Assembly (NCBI GenBank): GCA_002366645.1
Contig: DFBM01000172.1
Coordinates: 1-37,842 of the forward strand
DNA from: Rhodobacterales bacterium UBA3080
GTDB taxonomy: Bacteria > Pseudomonadota > Alphaproteobacteria > Rhodobacterales > Rhodobacteraceae
Length of the DNA stretch: 37,842 nucleotides
Direction of reading: 5' to 3'
The position numbers and the translations under genes were made by a program. Below the pieces are notes generated by a model, which had not been told where the DNA came from, searched no databases, and saw only the letters and a list, made by a program, of their open reading frames with translations. Positions 17,261 through 26,713 of the stretch are shown here, piece after piece (position 1 is the stretch's first letter; every line of letters begins with the position of its first letter).

Positions 17261-19720
17261 ATGGCAAAATCACTCCCAACACATGCCCAGACGGTTATTA
17301 TCGGGGGTGGTTCAATTGGCTGCAATACAGCCTATCATTTAACCAAACTCGGAATGACCGACGTCGTAGTCCTTGAGCAGGGACAGCTAACTTCGGGGAC
17401 AACTTGGCATGCGGCGGGTCTGGTTGTCGCGGGGCTGCTTAAGTCAGAAGCGGAATGCGAGATTTATACCCATGGTCGCGACCTTTACGCAAATTTGGAG
17501 AAGGAAACCGGAATTTCTACCGGATTTCGAGACGTAGGTTATCTCCAGATTGCCAGTAACGAGGAGCGCGTTCACGAGATGCGCCGGGTTGCTCCGTTTA
17601 TGCGTCGCCACGGTATCAACATGTACGAGGTATCGCCCAAAGAGGCGCAAGAGCTTTTTCCTATTGGTGACCTCAGCGATGTGGTATCGGCGTTCTATAT
17701 CCCCGAGGACGGGCGCGTAAATCCGGTGGATGTCACGATGTCTTTGGCTAAAGGTGCGCGCATGGGCGGGGCCAAGTTTTTCGAAGGCGTTACGGTCACC
17801 GAGATTATTGCCAAGAACGGTGTCGCGGTCGGAGTTCGGATGGCGACAGGCGAAACCATCACCGCCGAAAACGTTGTGATATGTGGTGGTATGTGGTCGC
17901 GCCAGCTTGGTGCCACAGCCGGTATCAATCTGCCGCTTCAGGCTGCCGAGCATTATTATTTGATCACCGAAAACATCGAAGGACTATCGCGCGATCTTCC
18001 GGTTCTCGAGGATCCGTCAACTTATACGTACTATCGTGAAGAAGTCGGTGGACTAATGCTCGGTCTTTTTGAACCGGGGGCGGCCCCTTGGAAACTAGAC
18101 GGTATACCGGACGATTTTACCTTCGGGGAGATTGAACCGGACTGGGACAGGGTCGCGCCGCATTTGGAGAAAGCCTACAGCCGCGTGCCTTCTACACTGG
18201 ATCACGGGGTTCGAAAGCTTTTCTGTGGCCCTGAAAGCTTCACGCCTGATCTGGCACCACTTGTTGGCGAAACGCCAGAGTTGCGAAACTGTTATGTTGC
18301 TGCGGGTTTGAATTCTCTGGGAATTTTGAACGGAGCAGGGACGGGGAAGGTTCTGGCGCATTGGATCGTTGATGGGGTGCCGCCAATTGATGTAACGGGC
18401 ATAAATGTGAACCGCTTTACCAAAAGTGAAAACACCCGTGCTTTTCGCCGTGACCGCACGCCGGAACTTCTGGGGCGCCTGTTCGGACAGCATTACCACA
18501 ACGATGCGCCACAGACGGCGCGGGACGTAAAATGCTCGGTTCTACATGACCGTTTGAAAGACGCTGGCGCGTTCTTTACCGAGGGTCACAGCTGGGAAAT
18601 AGCAGACTGGTTCGCGCCAACTCCTGAAGAGGCTAAAATCGACACATATAGTTGGTTCCGTCAAAACTGGTGGGAATGGCACGCCGAGGAGCATAAAGCC
18701 GCGCGCGAAGATGTAATCCTGATGGATATGAGCCTCATGTCCAAGTTCATCGTGCAGGGCCGGGACGCGTGCAAACTCTTAAACCGTCTCAGCTGCAATG
18801 ACGTAGACGTCGAGGTAGGGATGATCGTTTACACAGCGTGGGTGAGTGAAAAAGGAGGCTTTGAGGCTGACCTGACTGTTACACGGCTGAAGCAGGACGA
18901 ATTCATTGTCGTCGTCGGCGAGAATTCGCACGGTCACACGGAAATGCGTATGCGGCGAAATATTGGCTCTGACGAGTTTGTCACAATTTACGACGCTACC
19001 TCCGCTACCACACAGATCAATATCCACGGTCCGAAAGCACGCGACCTCATGCAAAAAGTAAGCTTTGCGGACATGGGAAACGAGGCCTTTCCGTTCATGA
19101 CGGCGCAAGAAATTGACGTGGGTTACGCCAATGTTCTCGCGATGCGCGTGACTTATGTCGGTGAACTGGGATGGGAGTTGCACGTCCCCTCAATTCAAGC
19201 CGTTCAAGTTTATGACTTGTTGGTTGAGGCAGGCAAAGAGTTCGGGTTACGCCATGCGGGGATGCAGACGTTGAATTCACTCCGTCTTGAAAAAGCTTAT
19301 CGGGACTTCGGTGTGGATATCGACAATACAGATAACCCGATTGAAGCAGGGCTAGGGTTTGCGGTGAAGCTAGACAAGCCTGACGGGTTTATAGGCCGTG
19401 ACGCGCTGCGGGAGATCAAGTCGAAGGCTGTTCCGAAAAACCGGATGTTGCAGTTTTTATTGAACGACCCCGATCCGTTGCTGTATGGGAACGAACTCAT
19501 TTATCTGGATGGTCGGGAAGTCGGTTACCTCCAGATTGGCGGGTACGGGCACACGCTTGGTGCAGCAACCGGAATTGGATTTGCCAGCCTTGAGGAACCT
19601 TTGACTAACGAGATAGTAGTTGGAGGGAGCTGGGAAATCGAAATAGCGGATGTGCGCTATTCTGCTCGCGCCTCGCTTCGGCCGATGCTGGACCCTAAAA
19701 TGGAACGCATAAAACGCTGA
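17261..19720 (+). CDS. Dimethylglycine/sarcosine dehydrogenase-like flavoprotein with GcvT domain
   Basis: An 819-residue two-part enzyme. The N-terminal DAO-type FAD domain has the dinucleotide motif IIGGGSIG (residues 13-20) and SGTTWHAAGL, whose His50 matches the histidine that binds FAD covalently in dimethylglycine dehydrogenase. The C-terminal half is a GcvT-like folate domain (MDMSLMSKFIVQG onward, VTYVGELGWELHVP, LNSLRLEKAYRDFG). Such enzymes demethylate N-methyl compounds and pass the carbon to tetrahydrofolate. Dimethylglycine or sarcosine from glycine betaine breakdown is the likely substrate, but roseobacters hold many paralogues and the exact one cannot be read here. It stands alone between two damaged loci and is itself intact. 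Confidence 0.88.
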   Translation: MAKSLPTHAQTVIIGGGSIGCNTAYHLTKLGMTDVVVLEQGQLTSGTTWHAAGLVVAGLLKSEAECEIYTHGRDLYANLEKETGISTGFRDVGYLQIASNEERVHEMRRVAPFMRRHGINMYEVSPKEAQELFPIGDLSDVVSAFYIPEDGRVNPVDVTMSLAKGARMGGAKFFEGVTVTEIIAKNGVAVGVRMATGETITAENVVICGGMWSRQLGATAGINLPLQAAEHYYLITENIEGLSRDLPVLEDPSTYTYYREEVGGLMLGLFEPGAAPWKLDGIPDDFTFGEIEPDWDRVAPHLEKAYSRVPSTLDHGVRKLFCGPESFTPDLAPLVGETPELRNCYVAAGLNSLGILNGAGTGKVLAHWIVDGVPPIDVTGINVNRFTKSENTRAFRRDRTPELLGRLFGQHYHNDAPQTARDVKCSVLHDRLKDAGAFFTEGHSWEIADWFAPTPEEAKIDTYSWFRQNWWEWHAEEHKAAREDVILMDMSLMSKFIVQGRDACKLLNRLSCNDVDVEVGMIVYTAWVSEKGGFEADLTVTRLKQDEFIVVVGENSHGHTEMRMRRNIGSDEFVTIYDATSATTQINIHGPKARDLMQKVSFADMGNEAFPFMTAQEIDVGYANVLAMRVTYVGELGWELHVPSIQAVQVYDLLVEAGKEFGLRHAGMQTLNSLRLEKAYRDFGVDIDNTDNPIEAGLGFAVKLDKPDGFIGRDALREIKSKAVPKNRMLQFLLNDPDPLLYGNELIYLDGREVGYLQIGGYGHTLGAATGIGFASLEEPLTNEIVVGGSWEIEIADVRYSARASLRPMLDPKMERIKR

Positions 19721-20063
19721 ACGCGCCGATTATGGCTATCTGAGAGCACAAGAATGAGACGTGTCCACAGATGGGGGCACGGCTTGTTGTCTTCGTATCA
19801 GTTCCGGTGTCACACAATTCACAAACTCTGCTGTAGTTACGATACGTAACCAACGGGAATTTGTGACGGCGTTTACCTATGTCAAATTGCAAATATTCCA
19901 AATGATTATACACTAACTTAGCAACGATACCCGATGCAAACTTAAGAAAGCCAACCGCAGAGTATGGCAATAAGTAGTCAACGCATGATCAGTTGATGTT
20001 TTGCACAGCTTGCTAAGAAAACTGGTGAAAATAAGTCGAAAAATAATTGGAAGGACGGTTCAC
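19721..20063. other. Intergenic region before the secreted protein gene
   Basis: No gene is visible in these 343 bases. They hold a perfect palindrome at 19836-19850 and, near the end, the ribosome binding site GGAAGGA (20049-20055) for ATG 20064. The sequence is noticeably AT-rich from about 19860 onward. A promoter for the downstream gene must lie here, but no clear -35/-10 pair stands out. Confidence 0.5.
19836..19850. promoter_or_regulatory. Palindrome GTTACGATACGTAAC
   Basis: A perfect 6-3-6 palindrome, GTTACG-ATA-CGTAAC. Its size fits a dimeric repressor or activator site. It lies about 210 bases before the secreted protein gene and about 115 bases after the oxidoreductase stop, so its target is unclear. 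No regulator gene is nearby. Confidence 0.35.
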
Positions 20064-22338
20064 ATGACACCAACAAAATTCAAATTGATGATGGCAAGCG
20101 CGCCGATCGCACTGATAACTGCATTTACATCTTCTGCGAGTGCGGGAGAGATTACCGACTTTGGCGGGATTTTTGGCGATGGTTTTATTTTTTGCGGACA
20201 TAACCGAGGGAATTGCAGAGCCAGGCATTAAAGCGGTAACGACCAACGTCAACAACGACGATTTCACGACTGCTAACGGTTTCTCGGCAAGCAACGTCGA
20301 AAATTGTTTGATGGCAAATAGCGATGCACAGTTCTTGTGCGATGCACCTGCAGGCTCCGGAAAACGCGTTAAGACAAGCTTGACAGGCGCTAGCGGTTTT
20401 GATCTGCGCTTCCTCACAGGGGACACATCGGGAATTACCGAATATTTTACATATGGTAAAATGACCAATCTATCCGGCGCACGCCTTATGGGCTTCTCCA
20501 TGCAATTGGGAACCGGAACAGGCGACGCGTTCACCGTAGTTGATAGTAACACAAGCGTGCTATTCGACGAGTTGACGGCGCTTGGAGCTACAGCCCCGGC
20601 TTGGCCTGGTCTCGGCGGTGAAGTTACCGGGCACAACCCGCTTCAACGTACTTACTTTCCGGATGGATTGTTCGGGGATGGTGGTCAAGAGGGCACGACC
20701 GGGTTCTTCGCACCGACGAGTGCAGGCTTCGTCTTTATCCAAAGCGCTGACGGGATAACAATTGATGCAACGACCATATTTGGCGGCGCAGCGTATACCG
20801 ATAGTTTTGGTGACGGCATGTTGGATCGCTCACAAATCCCCGACGGATATTTCTTTGACGACGACGGCGACATTGAAACAGAAGGCGTTCTGAAAGCGTG
20901 GTACGACTATCGTGCAGATGGTCGTGTCGGTGCTTGGGTCTACGGAGATCTGGATGACATCGCCATCATGCCGGGTTCCTTGGTGGATACGTAAACACTC
21001 GCTGCGTGGGAAGCTGATGCTGCTTACGAGGTTGCCGGAATTGAAGATTTGTCAAATCTCAATCTGAACTTTTCGATGGATGTAGGCGATATTGTTCTTG
21101 GTGAGTTCACGCTTCGTGTGACACCGGTTTTCGCCCCGATCGTGAATGCTGCAGGGTCTGACTACCAGTTCGCAGTTGCTGGTAACCTTGATGCGGCGAA
21201 TATCCCGTTCTTCGATGCCGACGCCTTGCACCAAGGTGTAGTCCAAGACGTTTTGGCCGCCGGCACTGTTGAAGAGCAGCCAGCGGTGCTTGAGCAGGTC
21301 GGACACAGCTTCTTGGGTGCGTATGGTGAAACAGCCCTTGACTTGATGCGTGGCCAAAACATGGCCGTGGATCAACGTTTCCAAGATCTGCAATCCGGTG
21401 GTTTTTCATCCGGTGACGTAGAGCTGCCCGAAGGCACTGCCAACAGCAAAGAATTGGCAGCCATCCTCTCCACCAGTTCTGGCGGTCTGGATTTCGGTCT
21501 TGGCGGAAACACCGGTACCCGTGGCGATCTTTACGGCGACCTTTGGATCATTCTTCGCGACTCCGATGGTGTTCCAATTCTGTCGGATGCAGGGTTTGTG
21601 CAACCGCTTGATGCTAACGGCGAGTTGATTGATCTAGATGATGAAGGGCATCCACTGGACGAGTCCCTGACACAGGAAGTCGAACTCGGCCGTTTGAATG
21701 TTGGTCGCGCTCCGCTTGACGTTCTCGATCTTCGCTCCGAAGAAGTCGTAGACATGTTGCTAGCGGCGACAACAATTACAACAGATGCCGCTGGACGCCT
21801 TGTGCTCACTGTGGACGGAGAAGGGAAAACCATCGACTCTCCGCTGGAAAATCTGGCGATATACGTTGCTCTCATGACTTCGGGAACTATCGATAGTGTC
21901 AGCGATCTTCCGGGTTCGGATTTCGACTTCCTGATCGACGGTGTGCTTACAGCGGCTGATCTCGAGGCCTTTGCAACTTTCTTGGCCGCAGCTACCGATA
22001 AGACCGGGATATTCACTAGTGACGAGATTGCGTACATCAACACAATCTTGAGTATTAACACAGTGACGGACGGAGGTCTGACGTATTCTGACGTAGATTT
22101 CTCAACTTTCGTTTATGACCGTACAGACACTTATGGTGACATAGAAGTTGAGGTCCTTGTGCAGCAAACAGATGGCTCGCGGGTTCCGACTTTGGTTAGC
22201 ATTTTGGATGCTGTTTTTGACGGAGAAACAGCTGCGGACGCTGGAAGTCTGGACGCATACACTCTGGCCGCGGACGATGCGCGTATGGTAATTAATTTCA
22301 TCCACGAGTACGAAATTCCAGAAGACGACACTAACTAG
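20064..22338 (+). pseudogene. Secreted protein, possibly choice-of-anchor F type, broken twice
   Basis: ATG 20064, with ribosome binding site GGAAGGA, begins a clear signal peptide (MTPTKFKLMMASAPIALITA, cleavage near ASA-GE). After GGIFGDGFIF an extra T in the run 20188-20193 shifts the frame, which continues as ADITEGIAEPGIKAVTTN. A TAA at 20992-20994 then interrupts GSLVDT*TLAAWEADAAYEV in frame; Glu or Gln is expected there. The same frame runs on to 22338. The whole is about 757 residues, rich in Asp and Gly, with GYFFDDDGDIETEG resembling exported surface proteins. From memory it resembles the choice-of-anchor F family, but I see no PEP-CTERM or other C-terminal anchor. The long open remainder suggests recent damage. 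Confidence 0.75.
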
Positions 22339-22362
22339 CGTTAAATACAAATTAAATCAGTC

Positions 22363-22396
22363 GGGCGGATTCAGGTTGGATCCGCCCTTCTTTTTT
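22363..22396 (+). terminator. Rho-independent terminator, probably bidirectional
   Basis: GGGCGGAT (22363-22370) and ATCCGCCC (22380-22387) form an 8-bp perfect stem with a 9-base loop, followed by TTCTTTTTT (22388-22396). It ends the secreted-protein transcript and overlaps the 3' end of the convergent MATE gene by two bases. On the minus strand the T-rich side is weaker, so termination is best supported in the plus direction. Confidence 0.9.
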
Positions 22397-23795
22397 ACCA
22401 ACGACCGCGGTTGATCAGCAGGTGTAGGCGTCGCTGTGATTGAAACGGGGTAGGTTTGGTCGATATCTCGTCGGAATTCATCAGGCGCACGGCCATGATC
22501 ACCGCGATTACTGCGAAGATGATACCTCCTGCTGCTTGACCGATCAAAACACCTTCAGCGCCGAACCATAGAGACCCGACGAGAACGAATGGCAAAGTTC
22601 CGAGCGTGTTTTTCCCCCAATTGATCCATGCGGAATATCCCGGTTTGCCGAGATTGTTGAAGGATGCATTGGCGACAAATGTTACGCCGTTAAAGAAATA
22701 GGTAAGCGCTAAAGGACCGCAGAATAGATATATGATTGAGCGGGTTAGGCCTTCTGCGTTGAACAGGTCGGCGACTGGTTGGCGGACCAGAAGAAGAATG
22801 ATGGCGGCGAGAATGACATAGAGGGCCGTGAATATTGCACCAGCTCTGAAGGCTTCGCGCACGCGATCCATACGGCCGGCACCGAAGTTTTGACCGACAA
22901 TCGGTCCGATCGCACCTGACAACGCAAAAATTACCGAAAAGGCGATCGGCGTCAGCCTACCAACGATTGCCATTCCCGCGATTGCCTCCGTCCCGTATTT
23001 GGACATTTCCCGCATTACAATTGCAGCCCCGACGGGTGTCGCGACGTTGGTCATCACGGCGGGGCCTGCAATGGCTGAAACCGCCCGAAAATCACGCGAG
23101 ATCGTTGTGGGTGCTGGCTTGGCGAAACCGTTATAGCGACGGACTACGGGCATCACCGCAAGGAAAAACATTAACAGGCGTGCAATCACAGAAGCAATTG
23201 CTGCACCCTCGAGACCAAGGTCGAGTCCAAAGATCAGGATCGGATCCAGTATTGCATTTGCTATCGCGCCGAACAGGGTTGCCGACATGGACCGACGGGC
23301 GTCTCCATGCGCGCGAAGTATCGCCATACTTACGGTCGCCACAGACATAAACGACATAGTTGGCATGATTATCCAAAGATACGTCGTCGCCAGTTCGGCA
23401 GTTGCCCCTTGTGCGCCCAGCAGACCAAGGATTTGTGGTAACAATGGCATGGCAATAGATGGAACAATTAATCCGGTAATCACCCCGAACACAGCAACGC
23501 TGGTTGCATACTCTCTTGCCTCTACCGGCGCTTTGGCGCCCAGTGACCTCGACACGAGTGAACCCGCTGCAATCGACAGTCCGATATTGATCGAGTTTGT
23601 GAAAAAGAGAACTGTGCTCGCATATCCCACTGCTGCGGCGAGGGCTTCGTTGCCGAGCATTGAAATAAATATCATGTCGATAAAGTCGACAGCAAACATC
23701 GCCATTAAGCCAATACTGCCGGTGAAGGACATTACGGTCACATGGCGCATTAAGCTGCCGTTAAGGAAGGCGGGGTCGTCCTGAGATGTTGTCAT
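22395..23795 (-). CDS. MATE family efflux transporter
   Basis: A 466-residue inner-membrane multidrug and toxin extrusion protein that exports cationic or aromatic compounds in exchange for Na+ or H+. The two MatE repeats are visible, with about twelve hydrophobic helices. They start at DFIDMIFISMLGNEALAAA, and the second half includes PVGAAIVMREMSKYGTEAIAG and IGPIVGQNFGAGRMDRVREA. I chose ATG 23795 over an upstream start because it overlaps the antiporter stop in an ATGA junction and gives MTTSQDDPAFLNG. It is the third gene of an operon with a Kef-type antiporter and its reductase. The substrate cannot be read from sequence. Confidence 0.93.
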   Translation of the reverse strand: MTTSQDDPAFLNGSLMRHVTVMSFTGSIGLMAMFAVDFIDMIFISMLGNEALAAAVGYASTVLFFTNSINIGLSIAAGSLVSRSLGAKAPVEAREYATSVAVFGVITGLIVPSIAMPLLPQILGLLGAQGATAELATTYLWIIMPTMSFMSVATVSMAILRAHGDARRSMSATLFGAIANAILDPILIFGLDLGLEGAAIASVIARLLMFFLAVMPVVRRYNGFAKPAPTTISRDFRAVSAIAGPAVMTNVATPVGAAIVMREMSKYGTEAIAGMAIVGRLTPIAFSVIFALSGAIGPIVGQNFGAGRMDRVREAFRAGAIFTALYVILAAIILLLVRQPVADLFNAEGLTRSIIYLFCGPLALTYFFNGVTFVANASFNNLGKPGYSAWINWGKNTLGTLPFVLVGSLWFGAEGVLIGQAAGGIIFAVIAVIMAVRLMNSDEISTKPTPFQSQRRLHLLINRGRW

Positions 23796-25693
23796 TCCTC
23801 GAGGTCCAGTATTCTTCCGGGCGGTAACCACGCACGGTCTACTGCGCCTTTGTTGCGACCACGGCTTCTGGTTAGGGTTTCACGCTCTTTTTCTCCGGCT
23901 TCACGGACACCTGCGATGTAGGCGGCGTTTTCAGTGACGGGAATGTCGGGGTCATAGATTCTGGCCAGATTGTACAAAATCTGTCGATCATTTTTCTGGA
24001 ACGCGGTGGAAATTTTTTCAGCTTCGTAGGGGTGTATACCGAACGCCTCCAATGCGCTTCGCCCTGCGCGAACAGCGCTGTCAAAGGTTTCACGGATAAT
24101 GTCGTTGGCGCCGGCATTGTAAAGTTCATAAACGTGGATGCGGTCGCGGGCGCGCGCAACGATGTGAATGTCCGGACGTTCCATACGGGCGTGTTTAACA
24201 ATCTCTGTGGTTCGCTCGTGGTCATCGATTGCAACTACCAGAAGGTTCGCCTCGCGAATTCCCGCAGCATGCAAAAGGTCGGGTCTGGAGGCGTCACCGA
24301 AAAACGTCTTAATGCCGAACTTTGCCATGTTGTCGACAGTTTCCGCACTAAGATCGAGAACGATGGTTTCGTAGCCGTTACCGCGCAACATCCTGTTGAC
24401 GATTTGGCCAAATCGACCGGTTCCCGCGATAATAGCAGCACCCTTCGTGTCGATCTCGTCAACTTCTCGCACTTGATCTTCCGTAAGGCGAGGCAAAATC
24501 ACTTTGTCGAAAATGATGAACAACAGCGGGGTCAACAACATGGATAGTGCGACGACTAGCAGCAAAGACTGCGATAGATCGGCGGGTATTACACCATTTT
24601 GGACGGTGAACGACAGCAACACAAAACCAAACTCGCCAGCTTGGGCTAGCCCCAACGTGAACAACCACTTGTCGGAACCTCGAAGCTTGAACGCGAGCGC
24701 CAGACACCAGAATACGGCGGCCTTAAGCAGCATCAAGCCGAGTGTCATTCCAATGATCGTTCCGAAGTCGCCAAACAGGATGCCGAAGTTTATTCCTGCG
24801 CCAACAGTGATGAAAAACAAGCCAAGCAATAGTCCTTTAAAAGGTTCAATATCGCTTTCAAGTTCATGACGGTATTCGCTGTTAGCCAGAACGACGCCGG
24901 CGAGAAAGGTTCCGAGTGCGGGAGAGAGGCCGACCAAGGTCATCAGCAAAGCAATGCCGATCACCAGTAGCAACGCTGTCGCGATAAACACCTCACGTAG
25001 CTCGGCGGATGCAATAAACCGGAAGAGGGGGCGCGTCAGAAAGTGTCCGCCAATGATTACCGCAGCGATCGCCAGAACCGTAACACCCGCCACTTGCCAA
25101 CCAACGAGACCTTCAACCAGACTCAATTCTGTCGCATGGCCACTGCCGTCGGTTCCATGGTGCAGGGCGTCCAGTAACTCAGGAAGGGCCAGTAGCGGTA
25201 CCAGCGCCAACATCGGGATCACAGCGATATCCTGAAATAGCAGCACAGAGAAACTCGCCTGACCGCCATCGCTTTTCATCAGTCCCTTTTCGCCTAGCGT
25301 TTGCAAAACGATGGCTGTGGAGGATAGCGACAAGACCAAGCCGACGGCCAGCGCCACGCTCCAGCTTAAGCCAAGCAGCATGCACACACCCATAACAGCG
25401 AGGGCGGTGCCTGTCACTTGCAGTCCACCTAGTCCCAATAGCTTGTTTCGCATTCCCCAAAGCTGACGGGGTTCCAGCTCCAAACCGACGAGAAACAGCA
25501 TCATCACAACGCCAAACTCGGCGAAATGCTGGATGTCTTGGGTTTCGGAGCCCACAAGACCAACCACAGGTCCTATGACTATGCCTGCGATCAAATACCC
25601 TAATACCGAGCCAAGCCCCAATCGTTTGGCAATCGGGACTGCTATGACCGCGGCGGCGAGATAAACGAAAGCCTGGAATAAAAAACCACTCAT
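23792..25693 (-). CDS. Kef-type K+/H+ antiporter (CPA2 family) with RCK domain
   Basis: A 633-residue inner-membrane antiporter of the KefB/KefC type, which releases K+ and acidifies the cytoplasm to protect against electrophiles. The N-terminal two-thirds is a CPA2 exchanger domain of about 12 helices (LGYLIAGIVIGPVVGLVG, LSSTAIVLQTLGEKG, LSPALGTFLAGVVLANSEY). A TrkA-N nucleotide-binding domain follows (AAIIAGTGRFGQIVNRML, then FFGDASRPDLLHAAG). It starts at ATG 25693, overlapping the stop of the KefF-like gene, and its own stop overlaps the MATE start. In E. coli, glutathione holds the channel closed and glutathione adducts open it. The family match is firm; the choice between KefB and KefC is not. 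Confidence 0.93.
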   Translation of the reverse strand: MSGFLFQAFVYLAAAVIAVPIAKRLGLGSVLGYLIAGIVIGPVVGLVGSETQDIQHFAEFGVVMMLFLVGLELEPRQLWGMRNKLLGLGGLQVTGTALAVMGVCMLLGLSWSVALAVGLVLSLSSTAIVLQTLGEKGLMKSDGGQASFSVLLFQDIAVIPMLALVPLLALPELLDALHHGTDGSGHATELSLVEGLVGWQVAGVTVLAIAAVIIGGHFLTRPLFRFIASAELREVFIATALLLVIGIALLMTLVGLSPALGTFLAGVVLANSEYRHELESDIEPFKGLLLGLFFITVGAGINFGILFGDFGTIIGMTLGLMLLKAAVFWCLALAFKLRGSDKWLFTLGLAQAGEFGFVLLSFTVQNGVIPADLSQSLLLVVALSMLLTPLLFIIFDKVILPRLTEDQVREVDEIDTKGAAIIAGTGRFGQIVNRMLRGNGYETIVLDLSAETVDNMAKFGIKTFFGDASRPDLLHAAGIREANLLVVAIDDHERTTEIVKHARMERPDIHIVARARDRIHVYELYNAGANDIIRETFDSAVRAGRSALEAFGIHPYEAEKISTAFQKNDRQILYNLARIYDPDIPVTENAAYIAGVREAGEKERETLTRSRGRNKGAVDRAWLPPGRILDLEE

Positions 25694-26304
25694 GTTGTTT
25701 TCCCTTTAATCAGGCCTTTGATGGTGTCGCCGGTGATCAGTTGTTGCGCGCAGGCTTTGTCGAGGTCGAAAGTGTCGTCTCGCAGTGCCTCTAATAGCAG
25801 TCGATATCCCGCTATGTGCTTTTCAAGGTTAGCAGCGTTTTCAGATTTCAGCGCGGCGAAAAGGGTATAGGGCGGAACATAGGGCATTTTGCACAAATTG
25901 GCGGTGGCCTCCAAGGGTGCCAACAATTCACGCAGATCGAATCTGTTATGCCCTTCAGGTCCGTATCCAGACTCTGGCGTTCCTGCGGTCACTGCGCTTA
26001 GCCAAAGTTTACCTTTCAGTTTCTCGCCATGATGGCCATAGGCGAACCCGTATTCCAGAACGAGATCTTGCCATTCTTTGATAATTGGCGGTGTCGAATA
26101 CCACATAAGAGGGAACTGGAAGATAATCGCATCATGATCGAGCAGGCGCTGCTGTTCCACATCTACGTTCAAGTCGAGTCGAGGGTAGATTGCGTAAAGG
26201 TCGACAAAACTTACATCCGAGACGTCTTTGGCAACTGCGGCCAGCGCTTTATTTACGCGTGAATGTTGCTGTGCCGGATGCGCATAAATAACGAGAACTT
26301 TCAT
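25690..26304 (-). CDS. KefF/KefG-like NAD(P)H quinone oxidoreductase
   Basis: A 204-residue flavodoxin-fold protein of the NQO1/KefF family. It begins MKVLVIYAHPAQQHSRVN, the FMN/FAD phosphate-binding start, and has QFPLMWYSTPPIIKEWQD and GKLWLSAVTAGTPESGYG, the family's flavin and dinucleotide regions. Such proteins bind the RCK domain of Kef antiporters, activate them and also reduce quinones. The gene is first in the operon, with a GA-rich ribosome binding site (GAGGGGGGG read on the minus strand) just before ATG 26304 and a 4-base overlap with the antiporter gene. Context makes the Kef partner role very likely. Confidence 0.92.
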   Translation of the reverse strand: MKVLVIYAHPAQQHSRVNKALAAVAKDVSDVSFVDLYAIYPRLDLNVDVEQQRLLDHDAIIFQFPLMWYSTPPIIKEWQDLVLEYGFAYGHHGEKLKGKLWLSAVTAGTPESGYGPEGHNRFDLRELLAPLEATANLCKMPYVPPYTLFAALKSENAANLEKHIAGYRLLLEALRDDTFDLDKACAQQLITGDTIKGLIKGKTT

Positions 26305-26713
26305 AACCCCCCCTCGGTTTATTGGTTGCGCGCGTCGTTATGTTTACGACTTTGGCCCGCTGGTAATTGTTAATACAATCCCGACTAGGACGTGTTTCAC
26401 AGTTATTGTCAAACCAGAACGGTCGTCTAAAGTATTTCCTATTGGCTGTTTCGCCATCAGACGACCCGAAATCCTCCATGTTAGCGTCGAATTCGTCAAA
26501 AATAACACGAACGATTGGGCTCTGACGCGTGATCCTCTAGTAAATGTTCAAGACCAAACTCCTCTTTTTCCCAAACTCCAATTTACATGTAAGGGAATTC
26601 AAATGGTTTAAGGCGATAATTGGCCGAAGTTTCCTTTTTGTGTTTTCGTGCTTTTGAATTCGGCTTGTTGTCGGTAAGCTTTTCAAAAGTATAAGTAACC
26701 ACGGATACATTGA
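26305..26713. other. Divergent intergenic region between kefF-like and rimB genes
   Basis: No gene is supported in these 409 bases. Short open frames on the minus strand have no ribosome binding site or recognisable content. The region must hold the promoters of two divergent operons. The right end is AT-rich and contains the promoter candidate given separately at 26668-26695. Confidence 0.5.
26668..26695 (+). promoter_or_regulatory. Candidate sigma-70 type promoter for the rimB-rimK operon
   Basis: TTGTCG (26668-26673), a 16-base gap, then TATAAG (26690-26695). The spacer contains the palindrome CTTTT-C-AAAAG (26679-26689), which could be a repressor site. The ATG of the first gene is at 26714, so the leader would be very short, and no good ribosome binding site is seen (only GGA in ACGGATAC). 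Confidence 0.35.

Noticed and set aside
21049..22338. Separate gene starting at TTG 21049
   Set aside because: It is in the same frame as the preceding 20140-20994 segment and separated only by one TAA and 18 open codons; no ribosome binding site precedes it.
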